This document shows, one piece after another, positions 16,701-25,217 of a stretch of 64,000 nucleotides of DNA (position 1 is the first letter of the stretch; every line of letters starts with the position of its first letter). The translations under genes and the position numbers were made by a program. The DNA comes from JACCSI01 sp035575715 (GTDB taxonomy: Bacteria; Acidobacteriota; Vicinamibacteria; Vicinamibacterales; UBA2999): the NCBI GenBank assembly GCA_035575715.1, contig DATLXN010000001.1, positions 1-64,000 on the forward strand, in the 5' to 3' direction. The notes beneath the pieces are model-generated. The model had not been told where the DNA came from, ran no database searches, and was given only the letters and a program-made list of their open reading frames with translations.

Positions 16701-17882
16701 GATGATTTCGCGGGTCCAGATCGAAAAATCTTCGCGGCCGCTGGCGATCCGCGTCCGCCGCTCGTCGGGCATCGGCTGCACCGTGCCGTTGGCGTCGGTC
16801 GCACGCGAGTGCAGCGTGTGTTTGCCCGGCGCCAGATCCTTCACGCTCAGCGACCACAGCCGCCACGCGTACTGACCACGCGGCGCCTCGAGTGCGGCGC
16901 CCTGCCACGGACCGCCGTCAATCTGCACCTCGACGCGATCAATCGGCGCCGCCCCACCCCACGCAGGTCCGGTAATCCGATAATCCCAACCCGCGCCGGC
17001 TTTGCGCCTGGCGACCCGGGCGACCAGCGACTTCATGTTGGTCTTTGAAATTGAGGTATCGAGCCACATCGGGCCGTCCGGCGTCTCGAACGACCGCACC
17101 GCCAGGTAGTTCCGGGTCATGTGCTGACCTTCGTAGCGGCGATCGAGCACCTGAATGCGGGACAGCCACTTGATCTGCGTCATGCCGTACCAGCCGGGCA
17201 GGATTAAGCGCAGCGGAAAGCCCTGCTCGGTCGGTAGTGGTTGCCCGTTCAGCGAGAACGCAAGCATCGCTTCAGGATGCAACGCATCCTGCACGTAGAC
17301 GCTGCGGCCATGCGGCGTGGTGAATTCACGATTGCCCGCCGCAGTCTTCTTCTCGGTCTCCATATCGAGACCGAGGAAGGCGACCTCGCGTGCATCAGTC
17401 TGCACGCCGCACTCCCTGAGAATCGATGCGAGTCCAACACCGGTCCACACCCCGTTACTGAGCAAGCCACTCATCCGCCGCGGGTTGGTCGAGTTGCCGG
17501 AACACTCCAACGTGACGGGCAGGTCGCGTCGATCGGAGCGCGCCTTCAACTGCTCGAGCGTAAATTCGCGCGATTTGTCGACCATCCCGCTGATCCGGAG
17601 GCGAAAGGCCGCGGCATCGACCTGTTGGGTGACGGTTTGATGAAAGGCGTAGAACTCATCGTTCGGCGTCGCCCAGGTGGTCAACCGACGCAAATCGTAG
17701 CAACGCACGCGCGTATTAGCCGACGATGCTTCAACTTTGAACTCCGGAGTGTAATCCGTGAAGGTGACCAGCTCCTCGCCTGCTTGCAAGGCCCACGCGC
17801 TGTCGGGAATGCCGAGCGTTGCCAACCATGCGGCGCCCGCAGCGCTGCGCACCAGCATCTCCCGACGACTGACCTCACTCAC
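16695..17882 (-). CDS. Tat-exported sulfite-oxidase-like molybdopterin enzyme
   Basis: GTG at 17882 is preferred because GGAGG lies five bases before it; an ATG at 17897 would add five residues. The protein (about 395 residues) begins with a Tat signal, SRREMLVRSAAGAAWLATLG. The Moco domain contains LPVTLECSGNS, with the single cysteine that ligates molybdenum, then the GVWTGVGLASILRECGV and RLILPGWYGMTQIKWLSRI segments. The C-terminal Mo-co dimerisation domain contains GPAWGGAAPIDRVEVQIDGG and WRLWSLSV. Family members oxidise sulfite or reduce oxidised methionine in the periplasm. No heme domain is fused. It may be the last gene of an operon with the three genes to its right (34-base gap). 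Confidence 0.9.
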   Translation of the reverse strand: MSEVSRREMLVRSAAGAAWLATLGIPDSAWALQAGEELVTFTDYTPEFKVEASSANTRVRCYDLRRLTTWATPNDEFYAFHQTVTQQVDAAAFRLRISGMVDKSREFTLEQLKARSDRRDLPVTLECSGNSTNPRRMSGLLSNGVWTGVGLASILRECGVQTDAREVAFLGLDMETEKKTAAGNREFTTPHGRSVYVQDALHPEAMLAFSLNGQPLPTEQGFPLRLILPGWYGMTQIKWLSRIQVLDRRYEGQHMTRNYLAVRSFETPDGPMWLDTSISKTNMKSLVARVARRKAGAGWDYRITGPAWGGAAPIDRVEVQIDGGPWQGAALEAPRGQYAWRLWSLSVKDLAPGKHTLHSRATDANGTVQPMPDERRTRIASGREDFSIWTREIIV

Positions 17883-17916
17883 ATTCACCTCCCACACAGC
17901 TGACCCGAACGGAAGT

Positions 17917-19125
17917 CTACTGCCAATCGTCGAGGTGTCGAACCAGGCTATCGAGCGGCAACACGGTGCGCGCGCCGTCGCGATTGCGCCGAAACACGAC
18001 GCGGGTCCAACCGCGGACGCCGACCGGGGTCCATTGCTCGTTGGCCAGTCGCAAAGGCTTGGCTTCGATGGCGTTCAGCATCACCCGCTCATACCGCGCC
18101 AGCCCTAAGGCATTGAGTTCTCGCGGCATCGGCGTCCCACGCCCGACATCGTCGTAGGTCACCGGACGCTCGTCGTCATCCAACCACGACCGTGAGGCGC
18201 CGGAGATGATGCGCGACGCGACGCGATACGAATAGGGATCCGAGAGCCGTCTGATTGGTTCACGAAAGGCGTGGAATGTGCGCGACGCCATCTCGCGCAA
18301 GCTCTCGTGGCCAAGCGTGGTCGACCAGAGGTCGTCGTCCGGCGAGGCGGCGAACGGATTCGATGGAAAACAATCGAAGCGCGCCAGCCAACCACGCCGC
18401 GAGCTGTGCTTGCGGGGCTTGAAGCCATTGATCACCGGCACGCCACGGCCAGGCAACCTGCCGACGTCAAGGTCCCGCCACCGGCTGACTTCCGAGACGA
18501 TCCCGGCGATCACCGAACCAGTGGCGGCCAGGTGAGCCGGATCGGGCGGAAAGTCCGCGGTCACTTCAATACGCCGCGGTCGTGGCCGCACACCGACGCC
18601 GGTGGACAGACGATTGGTGCCGAGCAGCATCACCGGCGCAGGAAGGATGTGGGTCAAGGCCCACGCCATATCGCGGATCCGGTCCGATGGGCGTGCACCG
18701 TCACCGTCCTGAACCGAGACGTTGTAGTGGGTGGAGAACCCCTGCAGGCGAGCGCGTTTCCCGGTCCGCCGCTCCCAGCCATCGAGCTGCTCGCGAACCA
18801 ACGCGATCGACATTTCCATGGAACGCGCGAGGCGCCCAAAGCAGCCGCGCTCTAACTCCATCACCGGGCTGGCGATCTCGATGACCCCGGTATCGAAATA
18901 AATCGCGGCGCCATTGGGCAGATGGAACGAGCGGCCCGTGCGATGCAGCAGCGGGACGGTGACGAACCCACGTGGATCGCCAAACACGTGCTCGGGTTTG
19001 ACCAGCTGATCGTTGACCAGCAACGAAAACTCCGCTTCTACTCCGGCGGCCGGTTGGACGAGCCGCTCGGCGCCGACCGGCTCGCCTTTGATCTGTTTGA
19101 GTGCCTGGATCACATCACGAGGCAT
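17917..19125 (-). CDS. Predicted carboxylate-amine ligase (glutamate-cysteine-ligase fold)
   Basis: ATG at 19125 overlaps the upstream stop by one base (TAATG), giving about 402 residues. Features reminiscent of GCS2/YbdK-type ligases: AAGVEAEFSLLVND (E-x-E at the first strand, for Mg-ATP), FDTGVIEIASPVMEL (second acidic strand), a helix like RLARSMEMSIALVREQL, and GFSTHYNVSV in the place of the family's Q-H-V-H-V-G strand. Such enzymes join an amine to a glutamate-like carboxylate using ATP. The assignment rests on pattern, not overall similarity, and the substrate is unknown. It is encoded with a peptidase and a beta-lactamase-fold hydrolase in overlapping genes. No signal peptide, so cytoplasmic. 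Confidence 0.6.
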   Translation of the reverse strand: MPRDVIQALKQIKGEPVGAERLVQPAAGVEAEFSLLVNDQLVKPEHVFGDPRGFVTVPLLHRTGRSFHLPNGAAIYFDTGVIEIASPVMELERGCFGRLARSMEMSIALVREQLDGWERRTGKRARLQGFSTHYNVSVQDGDGARPSDRIRDMAWALTHILPAPVMLLGTNRLSTGVGVRPRPRRIEVTADFPPDPAHLAATGSVIAGIVSEVSRWRDLDVGRLPGRGVPVINGFKPRKHSSRRGWLARFDCFPSNPFAASPDDDLWSTTLGHESLREMASRTFHAFREPIRRLSDPYSYRVASRIISGASRSWLDDDERPVTYDDVGRGTPMPRELNALGLARYERVMLNAIEAKPLRLANEQWTPVGVRGWTRVVFRRNRDGARTVLPLDSLVRHLDDWQ

Positions 19126-19730
19126 TACCGTTGCCCTGCTTCTGAGTACTGACGCGGTACGACCGTGACGTAGCCCAAGTCGAGGTGCAGGTGATCGTCT
19201 GCCTGGCCGAGTCCATGGCCGTAAGGACGCGTCCAGCAATCCGCCAGTGTGCGCCGCGCAATCTCACCGTACTTGACGATGCGTTCTTCGGTGTCGAGGT
19301 ATTCCGAACCAACCCGAAAGATGTTCGCGGCGCTCGCCCACGAGTGCGGCGAGCCGGACCTGGACCCGATGTGCGACGGCGATCGATAGCCCCCGTTTGC
19401 CGCGATCTTGATCGGGCCGGGCAGCGCGGCGCGCAAGGATTCGAGCGTATTCGCCAGCACGCTGATCGCACAGGGGATGTAACGCGGGTAAGCCCGCAGC
19501 AGCGCCGGTTCGTGCAAGTCAACTTCGAGGAATTCCCACAATGCAAAATGCGGCGTCAACTGTGTCTCGGCCGCGACGGCGCTCGATTCGACGACGTAAA
19601 ACAACCGTGGTAGCCGATGGTGTTCACCGCTCCGCGACGCCATCAGCTCTCCCGGCCGCAACAGCGCCCGGTGCTGCGGCGTCAGGTCCATGGCGTCGAC
19701 GATTGGCAGCGCCGCGGTGTCGATGGTCAT
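19125..19730 (-). CDS. Peptidase M15-like (D-Ala-D-Ala peptidase fold) protein
   Basis: 201 residues. The C-terminal half has the M15A arrangement: NGGYRSPSHIGSRSGSPHSW with the first zinc-ligand His, then ASAANIF where the family usually has G-x-A-x-D (here Asn replaces the Asp ligand), and DDHLHLDLGYV holding the H-x-D pair. Preceding residues (LTPHFALWEFLEVDLHE) match the N-terminal 'sets standard of T-x-x-F' segment of phage-type M15 endopeptidases. Substitution of the ligand Asp by Asn may alter or abolish zinc chemistry. No signal peptide. Start overlaps the hydrolase stop as ATGA, stop overlaps the ligase start. Confidence 0.65.
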   Translation of the reverse strand: MTIDTAALPIVDAMDLTPQHRALLRPGELMASRSGEHHRLPRLFYVVESSAVAAETQLTPHFALWEFLEVDLHEPALLRAYPRYIPCAISVLANTLESLRAALPGPIKIAANGGYRSPSHIGSRSGSPHSWASAANIFRVGSEYLDTEERIVKYGEIARRTLADCWTRPYGHGLGQADDHLHLDLGYVTVVPRQYSEAGQR

Positions 19731-20605
19731 CGCAGCGCGCTTTCACCGGCCGCTGCGACGCACTCGTAAACCGCGGCGGACGCCGCCGCACCGGCCTCCG
19801 CACGCTGGCGCGATTCACCGCCGTTTTCAACGAAAATCGCGACAAGATACGGCGGCCGCCCCGGTAGAAACACCACCCCCGCGTCGTGCGACGCGGTCGA
19901 AATATCGCCGGTCTTGTGTGCCACGCGCGCCGCCTGGCGCACCTTGTCGGGCAACCCCGGTGCGATCGTCCCGGAGAACTGCTGATTGAACAGAATGTTG
20001 AGCATTCGAGTCGAGCTTTCCGGCGAGATCGATTCGGCGCCGACGATCGCGCGAAGCAGCGCCACCGCGCCGTTCGGCGTCATCCGGTTGATCACTCCCT
20101 GCTCAAAGGCGCGATCATCTTCAACCCCTCGAGCCAGCTCGACACCGTTGACCGCGAGGCGATTGAGCGCCCCGCGAATGGCATCGACGCCAAGCAAACC
20201 AATCAACAGGTTGGTCGCCAGATTGCTGCTGCGCACGATCATCCGCTCAGCGAGTTCCCGCAGCCGCATCGTGCGACCCGTAGCGGCGTGGACCTGTCCA
20301 TCGGCGTCGCGCGCCGGGTCAACGCGAAACGGTTCGCCGTCGGCGGCGCTGAGAAATCGATTGCGCACGGCCAGCCGGCTGTTCAGCGCGTAGGTGCCCT
20401 GATCGATCGCCTCGAACAGGGCCACCATCACTGGGACCTTGATGACGCTGGCCGCGTGAAACCAGCGGTCGCCATTGAAATTCCATTCGCACCCGGAGAG
20501 GTAGTCGTAGACGCTGACGCCTACCGTGCACCCGGGTAACCGCTCGGCGACAGCGGTCAGGCGGGCGTCGAGTTCGTCTGCGACGACGGTCGGCGAAGGG
20601 CGCAC
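19727..20605 (-). CDS. Class A beta-lactamase-fold serine hydrolase
   Basis: 292 residues from a GTG start. The three active-site motifs of the family are present: S-x-x-K in HAASVIKVP (near residue 52), S-x-N in VRSSNLATNLL, and K-T-G in HKTGDISTASHD. Unlike most beta-lactamases there is no signal peptide; the N-terminus (RPSPTVVADELDARLTAV) is polar. It may therefore act on cytoplasmic peptides or amides, or be exported by another route. It is the first of three overlapping genes (ATGA with the M15-like gene), which points to a shared pathway with the peptidase and the amidoligase rather than antibiotic resistance. Confidence 0.85.
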   Translation of the reverse strand: MRPSPTVVADELDARLTAVAERLPGCTVGVSVYDYLSGCEWNFNGDRWFHAASVIKVPVMVALFEAIDQGTYALNSRLAVRNRFLSAADGEPFRVDPARDADGQVHAATGRTMRLRELAERMIVRSSNLATNLLIGLLGVDAIRGALNRLAVNGVELARGVEDDRAFEQGVINRMTPNGAVALLRAIVGAESISPESSTRMLNILFNQQFSGTIAPGLPDKVRQAARVAHKTGDISTASHDAGVVFLPGRPPYLVAIFVENGGESRQRAEAGAAASAAVYECVAAAGESALR

Positions 20606-20691
20606 CGATCAAGTTTACTGGTGCATCTAAACTCAGCCGTAAAACGCGTGAGGTATAACCCTTGAACTGCGCGATTGATCACGGCGAGCGG

Positions 20692-22761
20692 CTACTTCAT
20701 CGTCTTGAGTAGCGCTTCGGGCAGTGCAAAGGCGAGATACTCGGCCTGCGCGCCAGCACCGGACACGGCGACGACGATGAACTGGCGACCGTTGACCATG
20801 TAAGTCATCGGCGAACCGGTCTGTCCGGCCGGCATCAACACTTCGCCGACGTTTTCGCCGGTCTGCTTGTCGTAGGCGCGCAACATGGCGCCGCGCGGAC
20901 GCCCTGGCGGCGCGGTGACTTGCCGATCACCGAGGACCACGAGCGACTTGGTGACGACTAACCCCTGACTGCCGTTCTGACCGGTGCGCGGAATAGTCAT
21001 GCCCTTCAACGCCGTGTGATTACGCACCGCGTCCGGTGTTTCACCGTGCGGCACCTGCCATTTCAAATCGCCACGATTCAAATCAATCGCGGCAAGGAGG
21101 CCGTACGGCGGCTTCACGATTGCGAGGCCTTGCACGGCGAGCCCGCCGCCGCCGCCGCCAGCTTCACGGCCTGCGACGCCCGAGATATATAGCCCGTCAC
21201 CGGCGTCGGGCTTGGTGACCACCGAATACGCACTGACACCGGCGTTGCTCGCCATCGCATAGACGGTGTTGGTCTCGGGATCCAGGCCACCGCCCGGCCA
21301 ATTGGTGCCGCCCAGGGTGTTGCCGATCTGAACGGCTCCGAGCAGCCCTTTGACATCGCCGGCGACCGGCGGCGAGAACAGCGTCTCCTCCCACTTGTAG
21401 CGTTCGAGGATCGTGAGCGCTTCAGCGCGCAACTCTGGCGTGAAATCGATGACGTCATCCTTGGCCAGGAAGTTGCGGGCGTAGGGTGGCGGCTTGGTTG
21501 GAAAAGGCTGGGTCGGCGAGGTCTGTTCGCCAGGCACCGTGCTCTGAGGCACCGGGCGTTCGACGATCGGCCACACCGGTTGACCGGTAATCCGGTCGAA
21601 CACATACAGATAACTCTGCTTGGACGGGACCGCGACGGCTTTGATCGCCTTGCCGTCGACGACGATGTCGGCAAGGATCGGGGCCGAAGAAATGTCGAAA
21701 TCCCAGATCGGATGATGGACGAATTGGAAATGCCATTTGCGCACGCCGGTCTTGAGGTCGACCGCAACCAGACTCTCGCCAAACAAATTCGCCCCGGGCC
21801 GGTTGCCGCCGTAGATGTCCTGGGTCGGCGATTCGACCGGCAGATAGACGAGGCCGGCCTGTTCATCGACGGTGATTTGCGCCCAGACGCCCATGTTGCC
21901 GATGTAGTCGAGCGAGCCCTTCTCCCACGTGTCGTAGCCGAGTTGCCCCGGTTTCGGAAACGGATCGAATCGCCACAACATCTTTCCGGTGCGCACGTCA
22001 AACGCGCGGACCAGCCCACGGGTATTGGTGCGGCGCGGATAGTTCAAGCCTTCTGAAAAGGCGGACCCGACAATGGCGATATCGCCGGCAATGGTCGGCG
22101 TCGCATGTAACCCGATCTCACCTTTCTCGAGATCGATCTGTTCTTTGCCGCCGCTCGCGCCGGTGAAGACGCCGACTTTCAGATCGACGACCCCATCGTT
22201 GCCAAAGGTCGGGACCGGCATCCCGGTCCTGGCGTTGAGGGCGACCAAACGGTAGCCGATTGAAACGTAGAGAATGCGTTCGTCGCCGCGGCCGTCGGTC
22301 CAATACGACAACCCGCGGCCGGACAAACGACGCGGTGCGGCATCAGCACGCGCGCCTTCGTCGAGCCCGTGCTTCCACAACAACTCACCGGTCGCTGCGT
22401 CGATCGCCACGATGGCGCGACGATTGCCGCCGCCGCCGGTCGCGTAGAGCCGCCCCTTGACCATTAACGGCGTGCCCTGGAGATTGAATTCGGCGCGCGG
22501 CCCGAGATTGGCGGTATTGAATCGCCACGCGACCTCGAGCTTGTTGAAGTTGCCTGCGTTGATTTGATCGAGAGGCATGTACCGCGTGCCCTTGACGTCG
22601 GATGCGTAATGAACCCACTCACCGTTCTGCGCGGTCGGCTTGGAAATCGCCGCAGCCGGTGCCGCAGCTCGGGCTTGCGCCCCGAGGTGCGGTGAAACCG
22701 AAGCGGCCGCCACAATCGAGAGCACGAGTGCGCGGATGAAGGGCGTCGCGGAAGTGTTCAT
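20692..22761 (-). CDS. PQQ-dependent quinoprotein dehydrogenase
   Basis: Start ATG 22761, 689 residues, with a signal peptide (FIRALVLSIVAAASVSPHLGAQA). An eight-bladed beta-propeller is visible through tryptophan-docking repeats: AIVAIDAATGELLWKHGLDEG, ALNARTGMPVPTFGNDGVVDL, RAFDVRTGKMLWRFDPFPKPG, AVDLKTGVRKWHFQFVHHPIWDFD, and DLNRGDLKWQVPHGET. PQQ enzymes oxidise alcohols or sugars in the periplasm and feed electrons to the respiratory chain. No fused cytochrome or membrane anchor domain was seen, so a partner acceptor is required. Start at 22908 would only add low-complexity residues encoded by the tandem repeat in front. Confidence 0.92.
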   Translation of the reverse strand: MNTSATPFIRALVLSIVAAASVSPHLGAQARAAAPAAAISKPTAQNGEWVHYASDVKGTRYMPLDQINAGNFNKLEVAWRFNTANLGPRAEFNLQGTPLMVKGRLYATGGGGNRRAIVAIDAATGELLWKHGLDEGARADAAPRRLSGRGLSYWTDGRGDERILYVSIGYRLVALNARTGMPVPTFGNDGVVDLKVGVFTGASGGKEQIDLEKGEIGLHATPTIAGDIAIVGSAFSEGLNYPRRTNTRGLVRAFDVRTGKMLWRFDPFPKPGQLGYDTWEKGSLDYIGNMGVWAQITVDEQAGLVYLPVESPTQDIYGGNRPGANLFGESLVAVDLKTGVRKWHFQFVHHPIWDFDISSAPILADIVVDGKAIKAVAVPSKQSYLYVFDRITGQPVWPIVERPVPQSTVPGEQTSPTQPFPTKPPPYARNFLAKDDVIDFTPELRAEALTILERYKWEETLFSPPVAGDVKGLLGAVQIGNTLGGTNWPGGGLDPETNTVYAMASNAGVSAYSVVTKPDAGDGLYISGVAGREAGGGGGGLAVQGLAIVKPPYGLLAAIDLNRGDLKWQVPHGETPDAVRNHTALKGMTIPRTGQNGSQGLVVTKSLVVLGDRQVTAPPGRPRGAMLRAYDKQTGENVGEVLMPAGQTGSPMTYMVNGRQFIVVAVSGAGAQAEYLAFALPEALLKTMK

Positions 22762-22780
22762 GCCGGGCCACTCTACACAA

Positions 22781-22860
22781 CATTGGGTGATTTGGCGATT
22801 GGCTGATTGCGCGATCGCATTGGGTGATTGAATGGTTGCGTGATTAGGTCGGGTGATTGG
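22781..22860. repeat. Degenerate 7-8 bp tandem repeat (GGTGATT-type)
   Basis: Units such as GGTGATT, GGCGATT and GGCTGATT follow each other across this stretch between two divergent genes, so it occupies the presumed promoter region of both. Periodicity alternates between 7 and 8. No other signal recognised. Confidence 0.7.
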
Positions 22861-22886
22861 GGTGTGCGGATAAGCTAGTGGCGCCG

Positions 22887-25178
22887 ATGAGGATTTCTTT
22901 CCGGGCACTGCTCTTCTGTCTCGCTCTGTGCAGTCCGTGTCTGGCTGCGGCGCAGCCGCAGGTCGCGGCCGACGACTCCTTCACCGTGGATGGCCGCGTC
23001 GTGCCAGTGGCGCCGGCGGTTCGCTCGCGCAATGACAAAGGCATCACCATTCGGGCGACGCGGATCACCTCGCCACTGATGATTGACGGACGCCTCGATA
23101 AGGGCGTCTACGGCGAGGTCCAGCCAATCACCGAATTCGAACAGCAGGAACCACACGAGGGCGCGCCGGTTTCGGAACGCACCGAAGCGTGGATCCTGTT
23201 CGACGACAAGAACCTCTACGTCTCCTGCCGCTGCTTCGACTCGCACCCCGAACGGATGGTCGCCAATGACATGCGCCGCGACAGCTCGAATTTGCGCCAG
23301 AACGACAACTTCGGCGTGCTGATCGATACCTTTCATGACAAACGCAACGGATTTCTCTTTTACCTGACGCCGGTCGGCGGCATGTTTGATGGTGCGACCA
23401 GTGACGAGCGCACCAACAATGCCGATTGGAACACGGTGTGGGACGCCAAGTCGACGCGATCGCCTGACGGCTGGTATGCGGAGATCGCGATTCCATTCAA
23501 GTCGCTGCGCTATCGGGCCGGCCGCGACCAGGTCTGGGGTCTGAATATCCGTCGCACCATCTGCGCCAAGAACGAATACGCCTACCTCACGCCGATGAAG
23601 CCGTCGTGGGGCATCATTGCGCTATTCCGTTCGTCGGCCGCGGCGACGCTGGTCGGGATCGAGGCGCCGCCCGCCGCCAAGAACATCGAGGTCAAGCCAT
23701 ACGCGATCTCGCGGTTGACCACCGACAATGTCGCGCGTCCGGCGGTCCGCAACGATTTCGACCCGGACGTCGGGCTCGACGTCAAATACGGCCTCACCAA
23801 GAGCCTGACCGCCGACCTGACCATCAACACCGACTTTGCGCAGGTCGAAGCCGATGAAGTGCAGGTCAATCTGACGCGCTTCAACCTGCAGTTTCCGGAG
23901 AAACGCGACTTCTTTCTCGAAGGGCAAGGGGTGTTCACGTTTGGCAATGCGGGCACGGGCAACCTCCCGACAGCGGGGGCCAGTCAGGCCAGCGGCGGCG
24001 GGGATGCGCCGACGATCTTTTACAGCCGGCAGATCGGTCTGACGTCGGGTCGACCCGTGCCGATTGACGCCGGCGGACGACTGTCAGGCCGCGTCGGAAA
24101 ATTCAGCGTCGGCGCGTTGAATATCAACACCGACGCTGATGGCACGACCGAGGCGACCAACTTCACCGTGCTCCGCGTCCGGCGTGATATCTGGCGCCGC
24201 AGCACGATCGGCGCGCTGTTCACCAATCGATCCGAGTCGTATCTCGGCCCGGGCAGCAATCAGGTCGCCGGGATCGACGGCAACTTCGGGTTCTTTCAGA
24301 ACATCTATTTCAACGGCTATGTCGCCAAGTCTCGCACCGACGGCGTCGGCAGCGACGAGCTCAGCTATCGCGGCAATTTCAGTTACGCCGCCGATCGCTA
24401 CGGCCTGCAGCTCGATCGCACCGTCGTCGGCGACGATTTCAACCCGGAGGTCGGCTTCCTGCGCCGCAGCGACTTCCGCCGCAACTTCGTGTCAGGTCGA
24501 TTCAGCCCGCGTCCGGCAGCGACGTCGAAGGTGCGCCGCTACTTTGTCGAAAGCAGCCTCAATTACGTCACTGATAACGATAATGCGCTTGAATCACGCT
24601 CGGCGATGGCGGCGGTGCGGGCCGAACTGCAGAACAGCGACGCCTTTCACCTTGAGTATTTTCGTGACTTCGAGCTGCTGCGCCGGCCGTTCGCGCCGGC
24701 CTCAGGGATCTCGATTCCGGTCGGCGGCTATACCTTCCAGCATGTGCGTGCGGCGTGGGCACCGGGCCAGCAGCATCGGCTGTCCGGCACCGCGGCGATT
24801 GACGTCGGCGAATTTTACGACGGCACCAAACAGACGTTTGCGATGAACGCACGCTACGGGATTTCGCGCCAACTCGGTGTCGAACCCAACATCTCGTTGA
24901 ACTGGATCACTCGCAACGGCGTGACCCGCACGGTGCGCGCGACCGGAGCGCGCACGACGTTCACGATGACGCCGCGGATGTTTGTCGCCGCGTTGGTGCA
25001 GTACGTGTCGACCGGCAATTCGCTGACCACGAACTTTCGCTTCCGCTGGGAATATCAACCGGGCAGCGAACTGTTCGTGGTCTACACCGACGGCCACGAT
25101 GTGCTCGCGCCGAACGGCATCCCGTCGCTGCAGAATCGCGGCTTGGTGGTGAAAGTGAATCGCTTGTTCCGGTTCTGA
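22887..25178 (+). CDS. Exported DUF5916 protein with N-terminal CBM9-like domain
   Basis: 763 residues from ATG 22887, beginning with a signal peptide (RISFRALLFCLALCSPCLAAAQ). Residues ~60-260 form a carbohydrate-binding family 9-like sandwich: ITSPLMIDGRLDKGVYGEV, TEAWILFDDKNLYVSCRCFD, GWYAEIAIPFKSLRY. The rest is DUF5916, a predicted outer-membrane beta-barrel: TADLTINTDFAQVEADEVQVN, RFNLQFPEKRDFFLEGQGVF and many alternating strands up to the terminal LVVKVNRLFRF with aromatic last residue. Common in Bacteroidota and Acidobacteriota; role unproven, probably glycan binding or transport at the outer membrane. No operon partner on the same strand. Confidence 0.9.
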   Translation: MRISFRALLFCLALCSPCLAAAQPQVAADDSFTVDGRVVPVAPAVRSRNDKGITIRATRITSPLMIDGRLDKGVYGEVQPITEFEQQEPHEGAPVSERTEAWILFDDKNLYVSCRCFDSHPERMVANDMRRDSSNLRQNDNFGVLIDTFHDKRNGFLFYLTPVGGMFDGATSDERTNNADWNTVWDAKSTRSPDGWYAEIAIPFKSLRYRAGRDQVWGLNIRRTICAKNEYAYLTPMKPSWGIIALFRSSAAATLVGIEAPPAAKNIEVKPYAISRLTTDNVARPAVRNDFDPDVGLDVKYGLTKSLTADLTINTDFAQVEADEVQVNLTRFNLQFPEKRDFFLEGQGVFTFGNAGTGNLPTAGASQASGGGDAPTIFYSRQIGLTSGRPVPIDAGGRLSGRVGKFSVGALNINTDADGTTEATNFTVLRVRRDIWRRSTIGALFTNRSESYLGPGSNQVAGIDGNFGFFQNIYFNGYVAKSRTDGVGSDELSYRGNFSYAADRYGLQLDRTVVGDDFNPEVGFLRRSDFRRNFVSGRFSPRPAATSKVRRYFVESSLNYVTDNDNALESRSAMAAVRAELQNSDAFHLEYFRDFELLRRPFAPASGISIPVGGYTFQHVRAAWAPGQQHRLSGTAAIDVGEFYDGTKQTFAMNARYGISRQLGVEPNISLNWITRNGVTRTVRATGARTTFTMTPRMFVAALVQYVSTGNSLTTNFRFRWEYQPGSELFVVYTDGHDVLAPNGIPSLQNRGLVVKVNRLFRF

Positions 25179-25217
25179 TCGGGGATCCGGGATCAGGGAC
25201 CAGGGATCAGGATCAGG
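25177..25217. repeat. Heptamer repeat GATCAGG-type
   Basis: Units GATCGGG, GATCCGG, GATCAGG, GACCAGG, GATCAG(G), GATCAGG directly follow the DUF5916 stop and reach the end of the convergent subtilisin gene. Period 7 with point differences and one shortened unit. The same word recurs at 42895-42911. Confidence 0.85.

Noticed and set aside
16157..16705. Long + frame across the end of the photolyase gene and the heptamer array
   Set aside because: Its codons are the shadow of the photolyase gene and the repeat; the amino acid content is Arg/Ala/Ser-rich, as expected from an off-frame high-GC reading.
19727..20605. Antibiotic-resistance beta-lactamase
   Set aside because: Motifs fit the fold, but there is no signal peptide and the gene is locked in an operon with a peptidase and a ligase; a metabolic role is more likely.
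22781..22860. Possible iteron-type chromosomal origin
   Set aside because: No dnaA-type boxes (TTATNCACA) or replication genes nearby; same kind of array occurs at many unrelated gaps.
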